NCBI RefSeq assembly: GCF_009725755.1
Contig: NZ_WNIJ01000001.1
Span: 1,240,001-1,304,000 of the forward strand
DNA length: 64,000 nucleotides
Origin: Bombella sp. ESL0385
GTDB lineage: Bacteria; Pseudomonadota; Alphaproteobacteria; Acetobacterales; Acetobacteraceae
Direction of reading: 5' to 3'
Shown here: piece after piece, positions 10,122 through 19,378 of the stretch
How positions within the stretch are numbered: position 1 is the stretch's first letter
How the letters are laid out: every line of letters begins with the position of its first letter
The notes under the pieces: model-generated
Databases searched by the model: none
Told to the model about the DNA's origin: nothing
Seen by the model: the letters and a program-made list of their open reading frames with translations, nothing else
Program-made: the position numbers and the translations under genes

Positions 10122-11530
10122 GATGATGTCCCCTCCTGCGCGGTAGTCTCTTTCTTTAAGCGGTTCTTTTTGTACCAACTATGGAATGTCTCCTTCACCG
10201 GGTGAGGGAGCTCGCGATGTTTTCCCCATGGGTTCAAATAATTATACAGCACAAAACGCGGCATGGTTTTTAAAGCCACCTCTGTCCCGCTAATGGAGAG
10301 GCGGTATAATTTAGGCTGGGATAATAACCGCCCGGCCATCTTCATAATTTCCTTTTTCACAAAAGGAATCTCATGCCGCTCGGCTAAAATACGCCGCCAT
10401 TTATAAAGCTGGTCGTGAATATCAATCTTCACCGGGCATACATTCGTGCAGCTTCCATTCATCGTGGAGGCAAAGGGAAGTGTGCTAAACTTCTTCGCAT
10501 TAAACGTAGGGTCGATAATCGCCCCGATAGGGCCAGAATAAACCGCACCATAAGACTGACCACCAGACCGCCGATAAACGGGACAGGTGTTCATACACGC
10601 CCCACAGCGAATACATTTGAGCGAGGACCAAAAATCCTCCATCCCCAACCGTTCTGAGCGGCCATTATCCACAAGGATGACATGCATCTCCCCTCCCTTC
10701 TTCGGCTTACGGAAATGCGTTGTATATTGCGTAATGGGTGAGCCAAGCGCGCTGCGGGATAATAAGCGTATAAACACGCCTAAATCTTCCATCCGCGGCA
10801 CAAGCCGCTCAATCCCTAATGTCGCGATGTGCAGATTCGGCAGATTCGCACTTAAATCCGCATTGCCTTCATTAGTACACACCACAAAACTCCCTGTCTC
10901 TGCAACAAGGAAGTTCCCCCCCGTCATGCCTGTATCACCACTCAGCAAAACCGGGCGCGCTGCATTGCGCTGTGCCTCTGCCAAAGCGTGAGGGTCATCA
11001 ATCGCAGGGTCTGTGTGGTAATGTTTGGCAAAAACCTTCGCAACATCTTTGGTGAGCTTCTGCACCGCGGGGACCACCACATGGCTAGGCAGCTGATTAT
11101 CCAACTGTTGGATGCGCTCGCCGAGGTCTGTCTCCGTAACGGTAATGCCTTTAGGCTCCAAATATTCGCGCATTTCACATTCATCAGTAATCATCGACTT
11201 ACTTTTGATGATGGATGAATGACCATGCGCCTTGAGGATGCCCTCTACGATGCGGTTATGCTCTGCCCCATCGCGTGCCCAATGGACGTGAATCCCATTC
11301 TTTTTGGCATTCTGCTCAAATTGCTCCAAATAATGCGGCAAATGGGCGAGTGTATGCTCTTTAAGCCGGGATGCTTGTTGGCGCAGCTCCTGCCATTCTG
11401 GCAGCTCGTGCATTTGTTCATCCCGTTTCTGCCGCATCCCCCAGAGACGTTCATCATGAAAAATGCGATGCAGATCATCCTTTAAAAACTCAGCCGCCAA
11501 TGAGGCATGCGGGACTGGCTTCTCCCTCAT
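10118..11530 (-). CDS. lutB: Lactate utilization protein B (LUD plus ferredoxin-type domain)
   Basis: A 470-residue iron-sulfur protein of the LutABC lactate-oxidising complex. The LUD domain covers roughly residues 60-290 and includes SMITDECEMREYLEPKGI and GMTGGNFLVAETGSF. The ferredoxin part has C306-x2-C309-x2-C312-x3-C316-P. A second cluster region, NGSC361TNVC365PVKIDIH, has Asn at 358, where many relatives have Cys. The gene overlaps both lutA and lutC by ATGA, so all three are coupled. A C-terminal extension of about 100 residues after the clusters is normal for LutB. It acts in the cytoplasm and passes electrons towards the respiratory chain. Confidence 0.94.
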   Translation of the reverse strand: MREKPVPHASLAAEFLKDDLHRIFHDERLWGMRQKRDEQMHELPEWQELRQQASRLKEHTLAHLPHYLEQFEQNAKKNGIHVHWARDGAEHNRIVEGILKAHGHSSIIKSKSMITDECEMREYLEPKGITVTETDLGERIQQLDNQLPSHVVVPAVQKLTKDVAKVFAKHYHTDPAIDDPHALAEAQRNAARPVLLSGDTGMTGGNFLVAETGSFVVCTNEGNADLSANLPNLHIATLGIERLVPRMEDLGVFIRLLSRSALGSPITQYTTHFRKPKKGGEMHVILVDNGRSERLGMEDFWSSLKCIRCGACMNTCPVYRRSGGQSYGAVYSGPIGAIIDPTFNAKKFSTLPFASTMNGSCTNVCPVKIDIHDQLYKWRRILAERHEIPFVKKEIMKMAGRLLSQPKLYRLSISGTEVALKTMPRFVLYNYLNPWGKHRELPHPVKETFHSWYKKNRLKKETTAQEGTSS

Positions 11531-12270
11531 GAGCGCGCTCCATTAAGAATATCAGCAATATGAATAAAGCGGATTGGCACGCCATTGCGCTCCGCACAGC
11601 CTTGTTGGTGCATCATGCAAGATGTATCGGCAGAGACAATATATTCCGCCCCCGCATTATGGTGATCATTCACTTTATCCAACCCCATCCGCGCTGAGAC
11701 GGCTTCCTCCGTTACGGAATATGTGCCGCCAAAACCACAACATTCATCAGGGCGTTTCGGTGTTGCGAAGGAAATACCCTTCACCGCAGAAAGTAACGTC
11801 TTAGGTTTGGAGAAGAACGGCTCGCCCAACTCGGACATGCTGGCCGTACGCAAAGCGCGTAATGTTGCACAACTATTATGCAGCCCTACTTTGTGAGGAA
11901 ACTCTGCCCAAGGGAACTCCCGCACCCGCAGCACATCATGAATGAACTCTACAAGCTCATACGTATTTTGCCGCACATGACGGACCTCATCAGTCTGCTC
12001 AATCGCATCAAAGTTCTCACGAATATGATGAACACAGCTCCCAGATGGAGCCACAATCATATCATATTTAGCGAAATTACGGATAAAGAGTGCTTCTGTC
12101 TCTTTCGCATCGCGATTGCACCCGGAGTTCGCCATAGGCTGACCACAACAGGTTTGGTCCATAGGATACTCAACATCCTGCCCCAATTTCTCCAGCAACT
12201 CCAACGTTGCAATGCCTGTTTTGGGAAAGAATGCATCTATATAACAAGGAATAAATAAGCCAATTTTCAT
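11527..12270 (-). CDS. lutA: Lactate utilization protein A ((Fe-S)-binding, CCG domains)
   Basis: A 247-residue protein with two cysteine-rich CCG domains, as in glycolate oxidase GlcF and heterodisulfide reductase HdrB. The first reads CCGQPMANSGC at residues 41-51, the second ECCGFGGTYSV near the end. In LutABC it supplies iron-sulfur centres for L-lactate oxidation. I chose the start at 12270 because MKIGLFIPCYIDAFFPKTG matches the usual LutA N-terminus; an ATG at 12303 would add 11 atypical residues. Neither has a strong ribosome-binding site. It is the first gene of the operon. A Fur-like sequence lies about 80 bp upstream. Confidence 0.93.
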   Translation of the reverse strand: MKIGLFIPCYIDAFFPKTGIATLELLEKLGQDVEYPMDQTCCGQPMANSGCNRDAKETEALFIRNFAKYDMIVAPSGSCVHHIRENFDAIEQTDEVRHVRQNTYELVEFIHDVLRVREFPWAEFPHKVGLHNSCATLRALRTASMSELGEPFFSKPKTLLSAVKGISFATPKRPDECCGFGGTYSVTEEAVSARMGLDKVNDHHNAGAEYIVSADTSCMMHQQGCAERNGVPIRFIHIADILNGARS

Positions 12271-12352
12271 AATGGCTTGTTGTATGAGGGGCTTAATGAA
12301 CAATCAATAAAACAAAATGTGACTAAACTTAATAATCAATGAGATTACTAAA

Positions 12353-12367
12353 TGATAATCACTCTCA
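12353..12367 (-). promoter_or_regulatory. Fur/Irr-like box upstream of lutA (candidate)
   Basis: TGATAATCACTCTCA matches the 7-1-7 Fur consensus TGATAATnATTATCA at 12 of 14 fixed positions. It lies 83 bp upstream of the lutA start, in the only gap where the lutABC promoter can be. Iron control would suit an operon of Fe-S proteins. This is a motif match only. Confidence 0.25.
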
Positions 12368-12388
12368 TCTATACTAATACCTCTGATG

Positions 12389-12416
12389 AAAAAAGGGGGC
12401 GTTCATCACGCCCCCT
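12389..12416 (-). terminator. Rho-independent terminator of the alsD-alsS operon
   Basis: Read on the minus strand, GGGGGCGT and ACGCCCCC pair around a 5-nt loop and are followed by TTTTTT. It lies about 30 bp past the alsS stop and before the lutABC promoter region, separating two minus-strand operons. Confidence 0.85.
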
Positions 12417-12445
12417 CTCCTCACGACCTAATAAAAGGCTACCTC

Positions 12446-14128
12446 TTACTTAGTAAGAGCCGGTAGCGGGTCCATTAGGCCAGGGTTATCGGCATAATCA
12501 ACAGGCACAGCAATCACAACCGGGCCTTGTGTCTCCATCCCCTCACGCAGAGCAGCTTTAAAGCTCTCTACGCTATTGACGTTAATCCCCTTCGCCCCAA
12601 AAGAGCGGGCAAAGGCTGCAAAGTCAATCGGACCGAATGCTACTGCGGCATCACGGCCATATTTCTTCTCTTCCTGAATACGGACCATGTTGAAGTGCTG
12701 ATCCACCCAGATGATATGGATGAGGTTGCTCTTCAGACGAACAGCCGTCTCCAGGTCCATAGAGGACATCATGAAGCTACCATCGCCAGAGACGGAAATA
12801 ACCTTCTGCGCTGGGTTAAGGATGCTGGCAGACATACCCCATGGCAGAGCAACGCCCATCGTCTGCTGGCCGTTACTGATGAGCATCTGCCGTGCACGGA
12901 AGACGTCCAAGAAACGCGCATGCCAAATATGGAAGGACCCCATATCCAAACAGATTGTCATATCCTGCGCGACGATGTCTTCCATCACCTTGATGACCTC
13001 AAGCGGATGGAGCATCCCCTGCTGGGTGCTTTTTGCCTTCTCGAAAGCGAGCTTTTGAGACGCACGATACAGCTCTAAAATCTTATCCAAAGCAGCACCG
13101 TTGGAAAGGCCAGAAACCTCCCGCGTCAGATGCTTCAATGTATGAACAATGGAGCCAATCAACTCAATTTCTGGATTAAAGACATTATCCAGCTGAGCCG
13201 GAACGACATCAATATTCACAATCGGGCGATCGGGCTTCGTGTTCCAAAGGCCGGGATCATACTCGATGGGGTTATACCCAATGGCAATGACAAGGTCCGC
13301 CTCTTGCAGCAGGTAATCACCATACTGGTTGTGGAACAACCCAATCCGACCACAGAAGCGCGATTGCAAGTCTTTAGAGAGAGTACCAGCAGCCTGGTAG
13401 GTCTCCGTTACCGGTAAGTTGGTTGCCTTAATAAAAGCACGGATTGCCTCGGCATTTTCAGGCTTGCTGGCCTTCATCCCCAATAGGACGACCGGCTTTT
13501 TAGCCTTCTTAATCGCCGCAGCGGCATCCTTAATCTCATCCTCTGGGGCTGGGCCAGCTTTAGCAAAGCTGCGTTTACCCATTAGCGGATAATCTTTGGT
13601 GATTTCTGCGTTCAGCACATCCATCGGGATGCTTACAAAGGCACCGCCCTGCCGGGGGCTCTCTGCTGCACGCAACGCATTGCCGATAACCTCGGAGGCC
13701 GCAGCGGGATCACCAATCTCTGCGCTATATTTCGTCACCGGGCGCAACATGCTGACTGTATCCATGCTTTGATGGGTCAATTTCAGCAAATCAGCACGCC
13801 CAACAGCCCCGCCAATGGTGAGGACAGCATCACCCTCGGAGGTTGCTGTTGCCAAACCGGTTGTCAGGTTGGACACACCGGGGCCAGATGTGGCAATCGC
13901 TACACCAGCTTTACCCGTGATACGGCCAATCCCCCCCGCCATAAAGACGGCATTTTGCTCATGCCGCGCTACAATGGTGCGGATGGGAGAATCTTCCAAT
14001 GCCTCAAAGAGACGGTCAATCTTTGCACCGGGAATCCCGACAATATGGTCAACGCCATGGGCTTCTAAATTACGGACGATAAGATCCGCTGTTGTTTTGC
14101 CCGCGTTAGGAGCTTTCTTCTGCGTCAT
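12446..14128 (-). CDS. alsS: Acetolactate synthase, catabolic type
   Basis: A 560-residue thiamine-diphosphate enzyme that condenses two pyruvates to 2-acetolactate and CO2, the first step to acetoin. The catalytic Glu is E57 in RHEQNAVFMAGG. The ThDP-Mg motif starts GDGSFMMSSMDLETAVRLK near residue 450. Length and sequence (GVDHIVGIPGAKIDRLFEAL at the start) fit the AlsS/BudB group, which lacks FAD and needs no regulatory subunit; no ilvN-like gene is nearby. It lies 77 bp downstream of alsD on the same strand, and the pair is closed by a strong terminator. A divergent LysR gene is the likely regulator. Confidence 0.95.
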   Translation of the reverse strand: MTQKKAPNAGKTTADLIVRNLEAHGVDHIVGIPGAKIDRLFEALEDSPIRTIVARHEQNAVFMAGGIGRITGKAGVAIATSGPGVSNLTTGLATATSEGDAVLTIGGAVGRADLLKLTHQSMDTVSMLRPVTKYSAEIGDPAAASEVIGNALRAAESPRQGGAFVSIPMDVLNAEITKDYPLMGKRSFAKAGPAPEDEIKDAAAAIKKAKKPVVLLGMKASKPENAEAIRAFIKATNLPVTETYQAAGTLSKDLQSRFCGRIGLFHNQYGDYLLQEADLVIAIGYNPIEYDPGLWNTKPDRPIVNIDVVPAQLDNVFNPEIELIGSIVHTLKHLTREVSGLSNGAALDKILELYRASQKLAFEKAKSTQQGMLHPLEVIKVMEDIVAQDMTICLDMGSFHIWHARFLDVFRARQMLISNGQQTMGVALPWGMSASILNPAQKVISVSGDGSFMMSSMDLETAVRLKSNLIHIIWVDQHFNMVRIQEEKKYGRDAAVAFGPIDFAAFARSFGAKGINVNSVESFKAALREGMETQGPVVIAVPVDYADNPGLMDPLPALTK

Positions 14129-14205
14129 GAGCTACGTTCCTAATCCCATATAACCCCGCCATTATCTAGGCGGTGTTATTGTAAACATATCAAACCAAGT
14201 AAAAA

Positions 14206-14937
14206 TCAACCGCCCTCAGCCGTGCGAATAGCCTCATGCAAGCCTGCTGGCAGGAGGTCGGCCTTAGCGAATTCTTCTGTCTTTGGCAGGGAGATTTCCA
14301 AGTCGGACATACGGGCGACTTCCAGCTTGCCAGACTTCACACGGTAATCCGTCACATGCCCGCCATGCTTGCGATCATCACTCAAAACATGGAGGTGATA
14401 ACCTGCAACATTAATCCCTTGCATATAAGGCGGGGTACGGAAGCCAAGCATCACACCGCTAATCTCCCCCATTTTGAAGGTCGGCTGCTTGGCCACAACC
14501 TCCAACATGCCCGGGTAAGGCTTATGCTGGCAAAAGACTGTGCGTGTATCGACTTTCTCAAACTCACCGGTAAACCGCACAGCCCCAAAGAGGTTAGGGT
14601 TATCGATAAGCTCATTTACAAGAGCCTCAAACTCTTCTTTGCTCATGGGCTTATCAATTGTGACGGTCTTTTCAGGCTCAAAATAGGTCACACAAGCGAA
14701 AGGGGTCTTCATATCCGCTGTCGTGCCAGAAGCAATCCCCTCGGAGCGGAACTGCCGTACCTCCCCTTCGGTGACGATCATCTCACCATCTAGAGCATCA
14801 AACGTACCCAGACCGAAATCACCATGCTGAACCAGCTCACCCAGCGTCATTTCACCGTCATAAACAGCGTCCAACAACGCGGCCATGGTAGATGTCTGGA
14901 AAAGCCGGTTCGGCTTTACACCTGAAGGTCGAGTCAT
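14206..14937 (-). CDS. alsD: Alpha-acetolactate decarboxylase
   Basis: A 243-residue cytoplasmic zinc enzyme that decarboxylates 2-acetolactate to acetoin. The zinc ligands are clear: H181, H183 and H194 in GYHLHVLSDDRKHGGH. GTFDALDGEMIVTEGEVRQ near residue 45 and the RFTGEF stretch are also family-typical. It comes first in alsD-alsS and is divergent from a LysR-type regulator, the same logic as budABC and alsRSD elsewhere. Together with AlsS it diverts excess pyruvate into a neutral product. Confidence 0.97.
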   Translation of the reverse strand: MTRPSGVKPNRLFQTSTMAALLDAVYDGEMTLGELVQHGDFGLGTFDALDGEMIVTEGEVRQFRSEGIASGTTADMKTPFACVTYFEPEKTVTIDKPMSKEEFEALVNELIDNPNLFGAVRFTGEFEKVDTRTVFCQHKPYPGMLEVVAKQPTFKMGEISGVMLGFRTPPYMQGINVAGYHLHVLSDDRKHGGHVTDYRVKSGKLEVARMSDLEISLPKTEEFAKADLLPAGLHEAIRTAEGG

Positions 14938-15014
14938 ATTGCCCCCTGTGTTGTTACTCTCTTCTTCCCTAAAGCAGGTTAGGGAAGGTCACAAATATAT
15001 AGTTACCATTACCA

Positions 15015-15033
15015 CCATATATCTTATATATGG
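15015..15033. promoter_or_regulatory. Perfect palindrome between alsD and the LysR gene (candidate operator)
   Basis: CCATATAT-CTT-ATATATGG is a perfect inverted repeat with 8-bp arms. It contains the T-N11-A pattern bound by LysR regulators and lies just before the regulator gene and about 80-95 bp from the alsD start. It is a likely site for autoregulation and for control of alsDS. Confidence 0.5.
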
Positions 15034-15038
15034 CTCCT

Positions 15039-15953
15039 ATGGAGATTCGTCATTTTCGCTATTTTGTGACCATTGCTGAGACTGGCAACATCACCCATGC
15101 TGCTGAAAAGCTAGGGATGGAACAACCACCCCTCAGCCAACAAATCCGCCGTTTAGAACATACACTCGGCATTGCCCTCTTTCGCCGCCAAGCACGCGGT
15201 GTCAGCCTAACAGAAGCCGGACGCGCACTCTTGCCCCATGCGCGTTTGATTCTCGACTTACGCCGTCAATTCATTGAGGATGCACACGGCCTTGCCAGAG
15301 GGGAGAAGGGCCATCTACGCATTGGCTTAGCAGGGGCTGTCCCCCTCCTCCCCAGCATTCCTTTTGCCATCCGCCAATTCAGCACCATTGCGCCGGGCGT
15401 TACCCTCTCCCTAGAAGAAAGCAATACCCCCGCCTTGTGCGAGGCCTTACTCTCCTACCGCACGGACATCACAATTTTGCGCCCGCCTGTGCCGGATCAA
15501 GCGAATGTCCATGTCATTCCTTTATTAGATGAACCGACCCTCATCGCCTTACCGAAAGGGCATCCTTTTACCGATGTAGCAGAGATTCACCTCAGCCGCT
15601 TAGCCACCGAGCCACTCATCATCTTCCCGCGGGAATTAGGGCCGGGATTCTTTGACGCTATATTAGCGGCTTATCGCGATGCCGGAGTTACGCCTGCCCT
15701 TGGCCAACAAGCCCCACAAATTGCAGGAACCATCCCCCTTGTGGCCGCAGGCTTAGGGGTGTCCATCGTCCCCCAATCACTCCACCAACTTCATACAGGT
15801 GGGGTGACATTCCATAAAATCGCACGGCCTGCCCCCCATGCAGCCCTCGCGATTGGGGTGCGCAGAGGCGAACAACCACCTCTCATCAACCATTTTATCA
15901 GCGTATTACAACAAGCCTGCAAAACACATACCGAATTGCCTGACCTACCATAA
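15039..15953 (+). CDS. LysR-family regulator divergent from alsDS (AlsR-like)
   Basis: A 304-residue LysR regulator. The N-terminal HTH is MEIRHFRYFVTIAETGNITHAAEKL, the usual family opening, followed by LSQQIRRLEHTLGIALFRR and the effector domain from about residue 90. I take the ATG at 15039 because the LysR N-terminus begins there; an ATG at 15030 adds only three residues and lies inside a palindrome. No clear ribosome-binding site precedes either. By position it should activate the divergent acetoin genes, as AlsR and BudR do, probably in response to acetate or low pH. That role is inferred from context. Confidence 0.88.
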   Translation: MEIRHFRYFVTIAETGNITHAAEKLGMEQPPLSQQIRRLEHTLGIALFRRQARGVSLTEAGRALLPHARLILDLRRQFIEDAHGLARGEKGHLRIGLAGAVPLLPSIPFAIRQFSTIAPGVTLSLEESNTPALCEALLSYRTDITILRPPVPDQANVHVIPLLDEPTLIALPKGHPFTDVAEIHLSRLATEPLIIFPRELGPGFFDAILAAYRDAGVTPALGQQAPQIAGTIPLVAAGLGVSIVPQSLHQLHTGGVTFHKIARPAPHAALAIGVRRGEQPPLINHFISVLQQACKTHTELPDLP

Positions 15954-15958
15954 CCGCC

Positions 15959-16225
15959 TTACATACCTAAAGCGCGCCGATAAATATCCAGCAATGTTTC
16001 TTGCTCCTCAACCTCAGCAGGCTCTTGCTTACGCAATTTGATAATCTGTTTGACCACTTTTACATCAAATCCGGCGGATTTTGCCTCGGTGAAAATATCA
16101 CGAATATCCGCCCCTAATGCTTTACGTTCCTCCTCCAAACGCTCCACACGCTCGATGATAGAACGCAAGCGATCCACCGCAATACCGCCTGTTACCGTAC
16201 CTTCTTCATTATGATTCATATCCAT
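15959..16225 (-). CDS. gapR: GapR family DNA-binding protein (DUF2312)
   Basis: An 88-residue helical protein. IERVERLEEERKALGADIRDIF followed by KSAGFDVKVVKQIIKLRK is the DUF2312 signature. In Caulobacter GapR clamps overtwisted (positively supercoiled) DNA ahead of replication and transcription. The family is nearly restricted to alphaproteobacteria, which supports the taxonomic call. The N-terminus may begin at M1 or M3. It ends 5 bp from the convergent LysR gene. Confidence 0.92.
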   Translation of the reverse strand: MDMNHNEEGTVTGGIAVDRLRSIIERVERLEEERKALGADIRDIFTEAKSAGFDVKVVKQIIKLRKQEPAEVEEQETLLDIYRRALGM

Positions 16226-16592
16226 AATCTCTCTGCCTCCCTACTCAACAATTACACGCTACGATGTTTAGGCGGCTTATCGCCCCCTTTTGAAGGGGTC
16301 AATACCGCTCCCTGTGGGAAAAAAGCACACCCTCCGTCATAAAGGGGATAAAACGACTTTAAAATCGCCAAAAATACTCGCAAGGAGCAAAATAGCAGTT
16401 CTAAATAAGGCGTAACAGCATCCCTCATAATTTTGCATAGCCCCACCATACCCTCCGTCAGTGCGGCTTCCTCACCTGCGATGCGGTTATGGCTTGAATA
16501 AACAAGGCTAGAGGCTTTAAAGGTAAGAAACCAGAAATAAGAGGTCGCTTTCGCCTCACCCTAATTTCCCCTTTAGGAAAGGTACGCCCATT
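16226..16592. other. Gene-free stretch between gapR and zwf
   Basis: About 370 bp between two divergent genes. Open frames here (for example 16252-16449 on the minus strand) encode no recognisable protein and lack a ribosome-binding site. The stretch includes a short C4-T/A-G4 hairpin near 16288 and AGGAAAGG just before zwf. I see no RNA gene or riboswitch. Confidence 0.5.
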
Positions 16593-18065
16593 ATGGCTTA
16601 CTCTCAACAAACCGCACCGTTTGATTATGTCATCTTCGGTGGGACGGGCGACTTGACGATGCGCAAGCTCCTCCCCGCTCTGTATAATCAGCTCCGTATC
16701 GGGCATGTTCCTGAAGATGCACGCATCATCGGCACGGCACGCTCAGAACTCTCATGCGATGAGTATCGGGAGCGGGCACGGGAAGCGTTGGAGCATTTTC
16801 TGCCTCCCGCCCATAAGGATGCAGCCCTTATTGAGCGTTTCCTCAAAAAAGTGCATTACATCACGCTTGATGGCACTAAAAGCGACCATAATTGGGATGA
16901 CCTCCATGCACTCTTAGAGCAATCCCCAGCAGACCGCATCCGCGTCTTTTATTTCTCCACTGCGCCACAGCTTTTTGAGGCGATTAGCGAGAATCTGCAT
17001 CGCTTCAGCTTCATCACGCCACAATCCCGCGTTGTGCTGGAGAAACCCATTGGGACCGATAGTGCCTCTGCCCGCGCTATTAATGAAGGTGTAAGCCGCT
17101 TTTTTAAAGAAGAACAAATCTTCCGCATCGACCATTATCTCGGCAAAGAGACTGTACAAGACATCATCGCCCTGCGCTTTGCTAACCCTGTTTTTAACGC
17201 AGTATGGTCGGCTGAGCATATCCAAAGCATCCAAATCACTGCCGCAGAGACGGTGGGGGTCGAGGGCCGCGCTGCTTATTATGATACATCCGGTGCCCTG
17301 CGCGATATGATTCAAAACCATCTGCTGCAAGTGCTTAGCCTATGCGCGATGGAAGCCCCGGCAGACCTTGGTGCAGATTCTGTTCGCGATGCCAAGGTGA
17401 AGGTTCTCAAAGCCCTGCGCCCCATCCCAGCTGATAAGGTGGCACAGGAGACACTCCGCGCCCAATATGTTGCTGGCGAGATGGCTGGCTCGAAGGTCCC
17501 CGGTTATTTAGAGGAGCTAGGTACAGAGAGCGCAACAGAGACTTACGCCGTTATGCGCGCTTATGTCGATACCCCACGTTGGAAGGATGTCCCCTTCTAT
17601 ATCCGCACCGCCAAACGCTCTCATAAAAAAGTGAGCGAGGTGGTGGTGACCTTCAAAAAAACAGCTTCCTCTCTGTTTGGTAAAGACGGGGAGCATAACC
17701 GCCTTGTCATCCGCCTTCAGCCTGATGAGGGCTTTGGCCTGGCCCTGAACATCAAAAACCCCTCTGCTGCGGACTTTTCCCTCCAGCATGGTGCTATGGA
17801 CGGACGCTTCGCCCCGGCTGATGGCTCTCTCATCCCCGATTCTTACGAGCGTCTCATGCTAGATGCTGTACGCGGCTACCCCGCTCTCTTTATCCGCCGC
17901 GATGAGGTAGAAGCCGCATGGGCATGGGTTGAACCTACATTGCAGACATGGGCGGCTAATAAAGTGCCCATGACACATTATCCCGCAGGTTCTTACGGAC
18001 CAGAGGAGGCGCGTAAGTTCATCGCCTCAACGGGAGATGCATGGCATGAGGATATGGGAGCTTAA
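16593..18065 (+). CDS. zwf: Glucose-6-phosphate 1-dehydrogenase
   Basis: A 490-residue cytoplasmic enzyme that oxidises glucose-6-phosphate to 6-phosphogluconolactone with reduction of NADP (or NAD), opening the pentose phosphate and Entner-Doudoroff routes. The coenzyme site is GGTGDLTMRK at residues 16-25. EKPIG is at 150-154 and the active-site RIDHYLGKE at 178-186, with the catalytic His in it. Length is standard. AGGAAAGG lies 8 nt before the ATG. It stands alone here, without the pgl or gnd neighbours seen in some relatives, and is closed by an intrinsic terminator. Confidence 0.97.
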   Translation: MAYSQQTAPFDYVIFGGTGDLTMRKLLPALYNQLRIGHVPEDARIIGTARSELSCDEYRERAREALEHFLPPAHKDAALIERFLKKVHYITLDGTKSDHNWDDLHALLEQSPADRIRVFYFSTAPQLFEAISENLHRFSFITPQSRVVLEKPIGTDSASARAINEGVSRFFKEEQIFRIDHYLGKETVQDIIALRFANPVFNAVWSAEHIQSIQITAAETVGVEGRAAYYDTSGALRDMIQNHLLQVLSLCAMEAPADLGADSVRDAKVKVLKALRPIPADKVAQETLRAQYVAGEMAGSKVPGYLEELGTESATETYAVMRAYVDTPRWKDVPFYIRTAKRSHKKVSEVVVTFKKTASSLFGKDGEHNRLVIRLQPDEGFGLALNIKNPSAADFSLQHGAMDGRFAPADGSLIPDSYERLMLDAVRGYPALFIRRDEVEAAWAWVEPTLQTWAANKVPMTHYPAGSYGPEEARKFIASTGDAWHEDMGA

Positions 18066-18108
18066 AAAAGCTCCCTCCCCTCGCTCCCCATGGTTATCAC
18101 AACACAAG

Positions 18109-18142
18109 ACCGTCCTGCTTTGCTTTTAGCAGGGCGGTTTTG
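18109..18142 (+). terminator. Rho-independent terminator after zwf
   Basis: A perfect 10-bp stem, ACCGTCCTGC with GCAGGGCGGT (one T-G pair), with a 10-nt loop and a short T-run. It lies 43 bp past the zwf stop. Confidence 0.75.
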
Positions 18143-18189
18143 CTATCTCACTGCTCATCCCCTTATTCAAAACATGCAGGTTCATCATC

Positions 18190-18642
18190 GTGACAGACAA
18201 CACGCCCCCACGCCTTGGCCGCCGCCGCCCAAGGCCGCCGCGCTCTCTCAAACAGCATATCATCCGCCGACTCATTGTTATCGTCCCAGCCTTTTTCTTA
18301 ATGTTCATTTTTGTGAGAACAGGGGCACTAGATAGCCTCTATGACCGTTTCACCTTTAATAAGCTAAGCTGGTTCGATAATACGGCTTTGGTAGAGCATT
18401 TACGGACGGTCATTACCCGTAAAGGCCTTACCACCATGCCACGCCGCTGCCTTGTTATGGTCGTCAACGGGGATGCGAGTACACCCGTACCCTCTATTGA
18501 TGTCTTGGGACGGCATGGGAATGGCTGCCCCGGCACAACACCATCGGCTGAGCTGTTATTTCACCTTCGCGTTGATCGTGCTGGCCAAAGCATCATGACC
18601 GACGCAGGCTCCCCCGGATTATATCGCCCCCTCACCCCCTAA
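18190..18642 (+). CDS. Small single-pass membrane protein, function unknown
   Basis: A 150-residue protein starting at GTG, with GCAGG about 10 nt upstream. The first 27 residues are strongly basic (RRRPRPP, RR), then a single hydrophobic segment IVIVPAFFLMFIF spans about residues 29-42. This is an N-in membrane anchor followed by a soluble domain of about 100 residues on the outer side of the inner membrane. The soluble part has Cys at about residues 97 and 118, which could form a disulfide. I do not recognise a family. It lies between the zwf terminator and rnpB and is probably its own unit. Coding status is likely from frame length and composition, not from homology. Confidence 0.6.
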   Translation: MTDNTPPRLGRRRPRPPRSLKQHIIRRLIVIVPAFFLMFIFVRTGALDSLYDRFTFNKLSWFDNTALVEHLRTVITRKGLTTMPRRCLVMVVNGDASTPVPSIDVLGRHGNGCPGTTPSAELLFHLRVDRAGQSIMTDAGSPGLYRPLTP

Positions 18643-18691
18643 CCTTTTCCACTAACTTGACCTCCCCCCATGAGGCAGGCATAAGCAGCCC

Positions 18692-19092
<401 letters not shown>

Positions 19093-19350
19093 CTTATCCC
19101 TCTTTCCCTAACATTCTTTTAATCACAACAAAGCTTCATCATGAGATTTGCCATCACCATGACAAGAAGGAGGCCTTTTCCTGTCATCCCACAAGCCCTT
19201 CTTTTCACAAGAGATACACTCCTAACAGCCCGATAGAATCTATTTACCCTCCATTCATCGTTCATTAATTTTAAAATAGTTTTCCCTCCCTTTGCCTCCT
19301 TTTTTCTGCCTAAAAAACGCACTTTATCGCCGTTTTTGCACAATAAAACT

Positions 19351-19378
19351 TTGACGACCCATAAAATCCCATGATACC
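19351..19378 (+). promoter_or_regulatory. Candidate promoter of the dcw cluster
   Basis: TTGACG at 19351-19356 and GATACC at 19373-19378 are 16 bp apart and overlap the first MraZ boxes. The -10 match is weak. Overlap with the boxes would allow direct repression by MraZ. Confidence 0.35.

Noticed and set aside
16252-16449. 65-residue minus-strand open frame between gapR and zwf
   Set aside because: No ribosome-binding site, no recognisable sequence, unlike its neighbours in codon use; probably chance.
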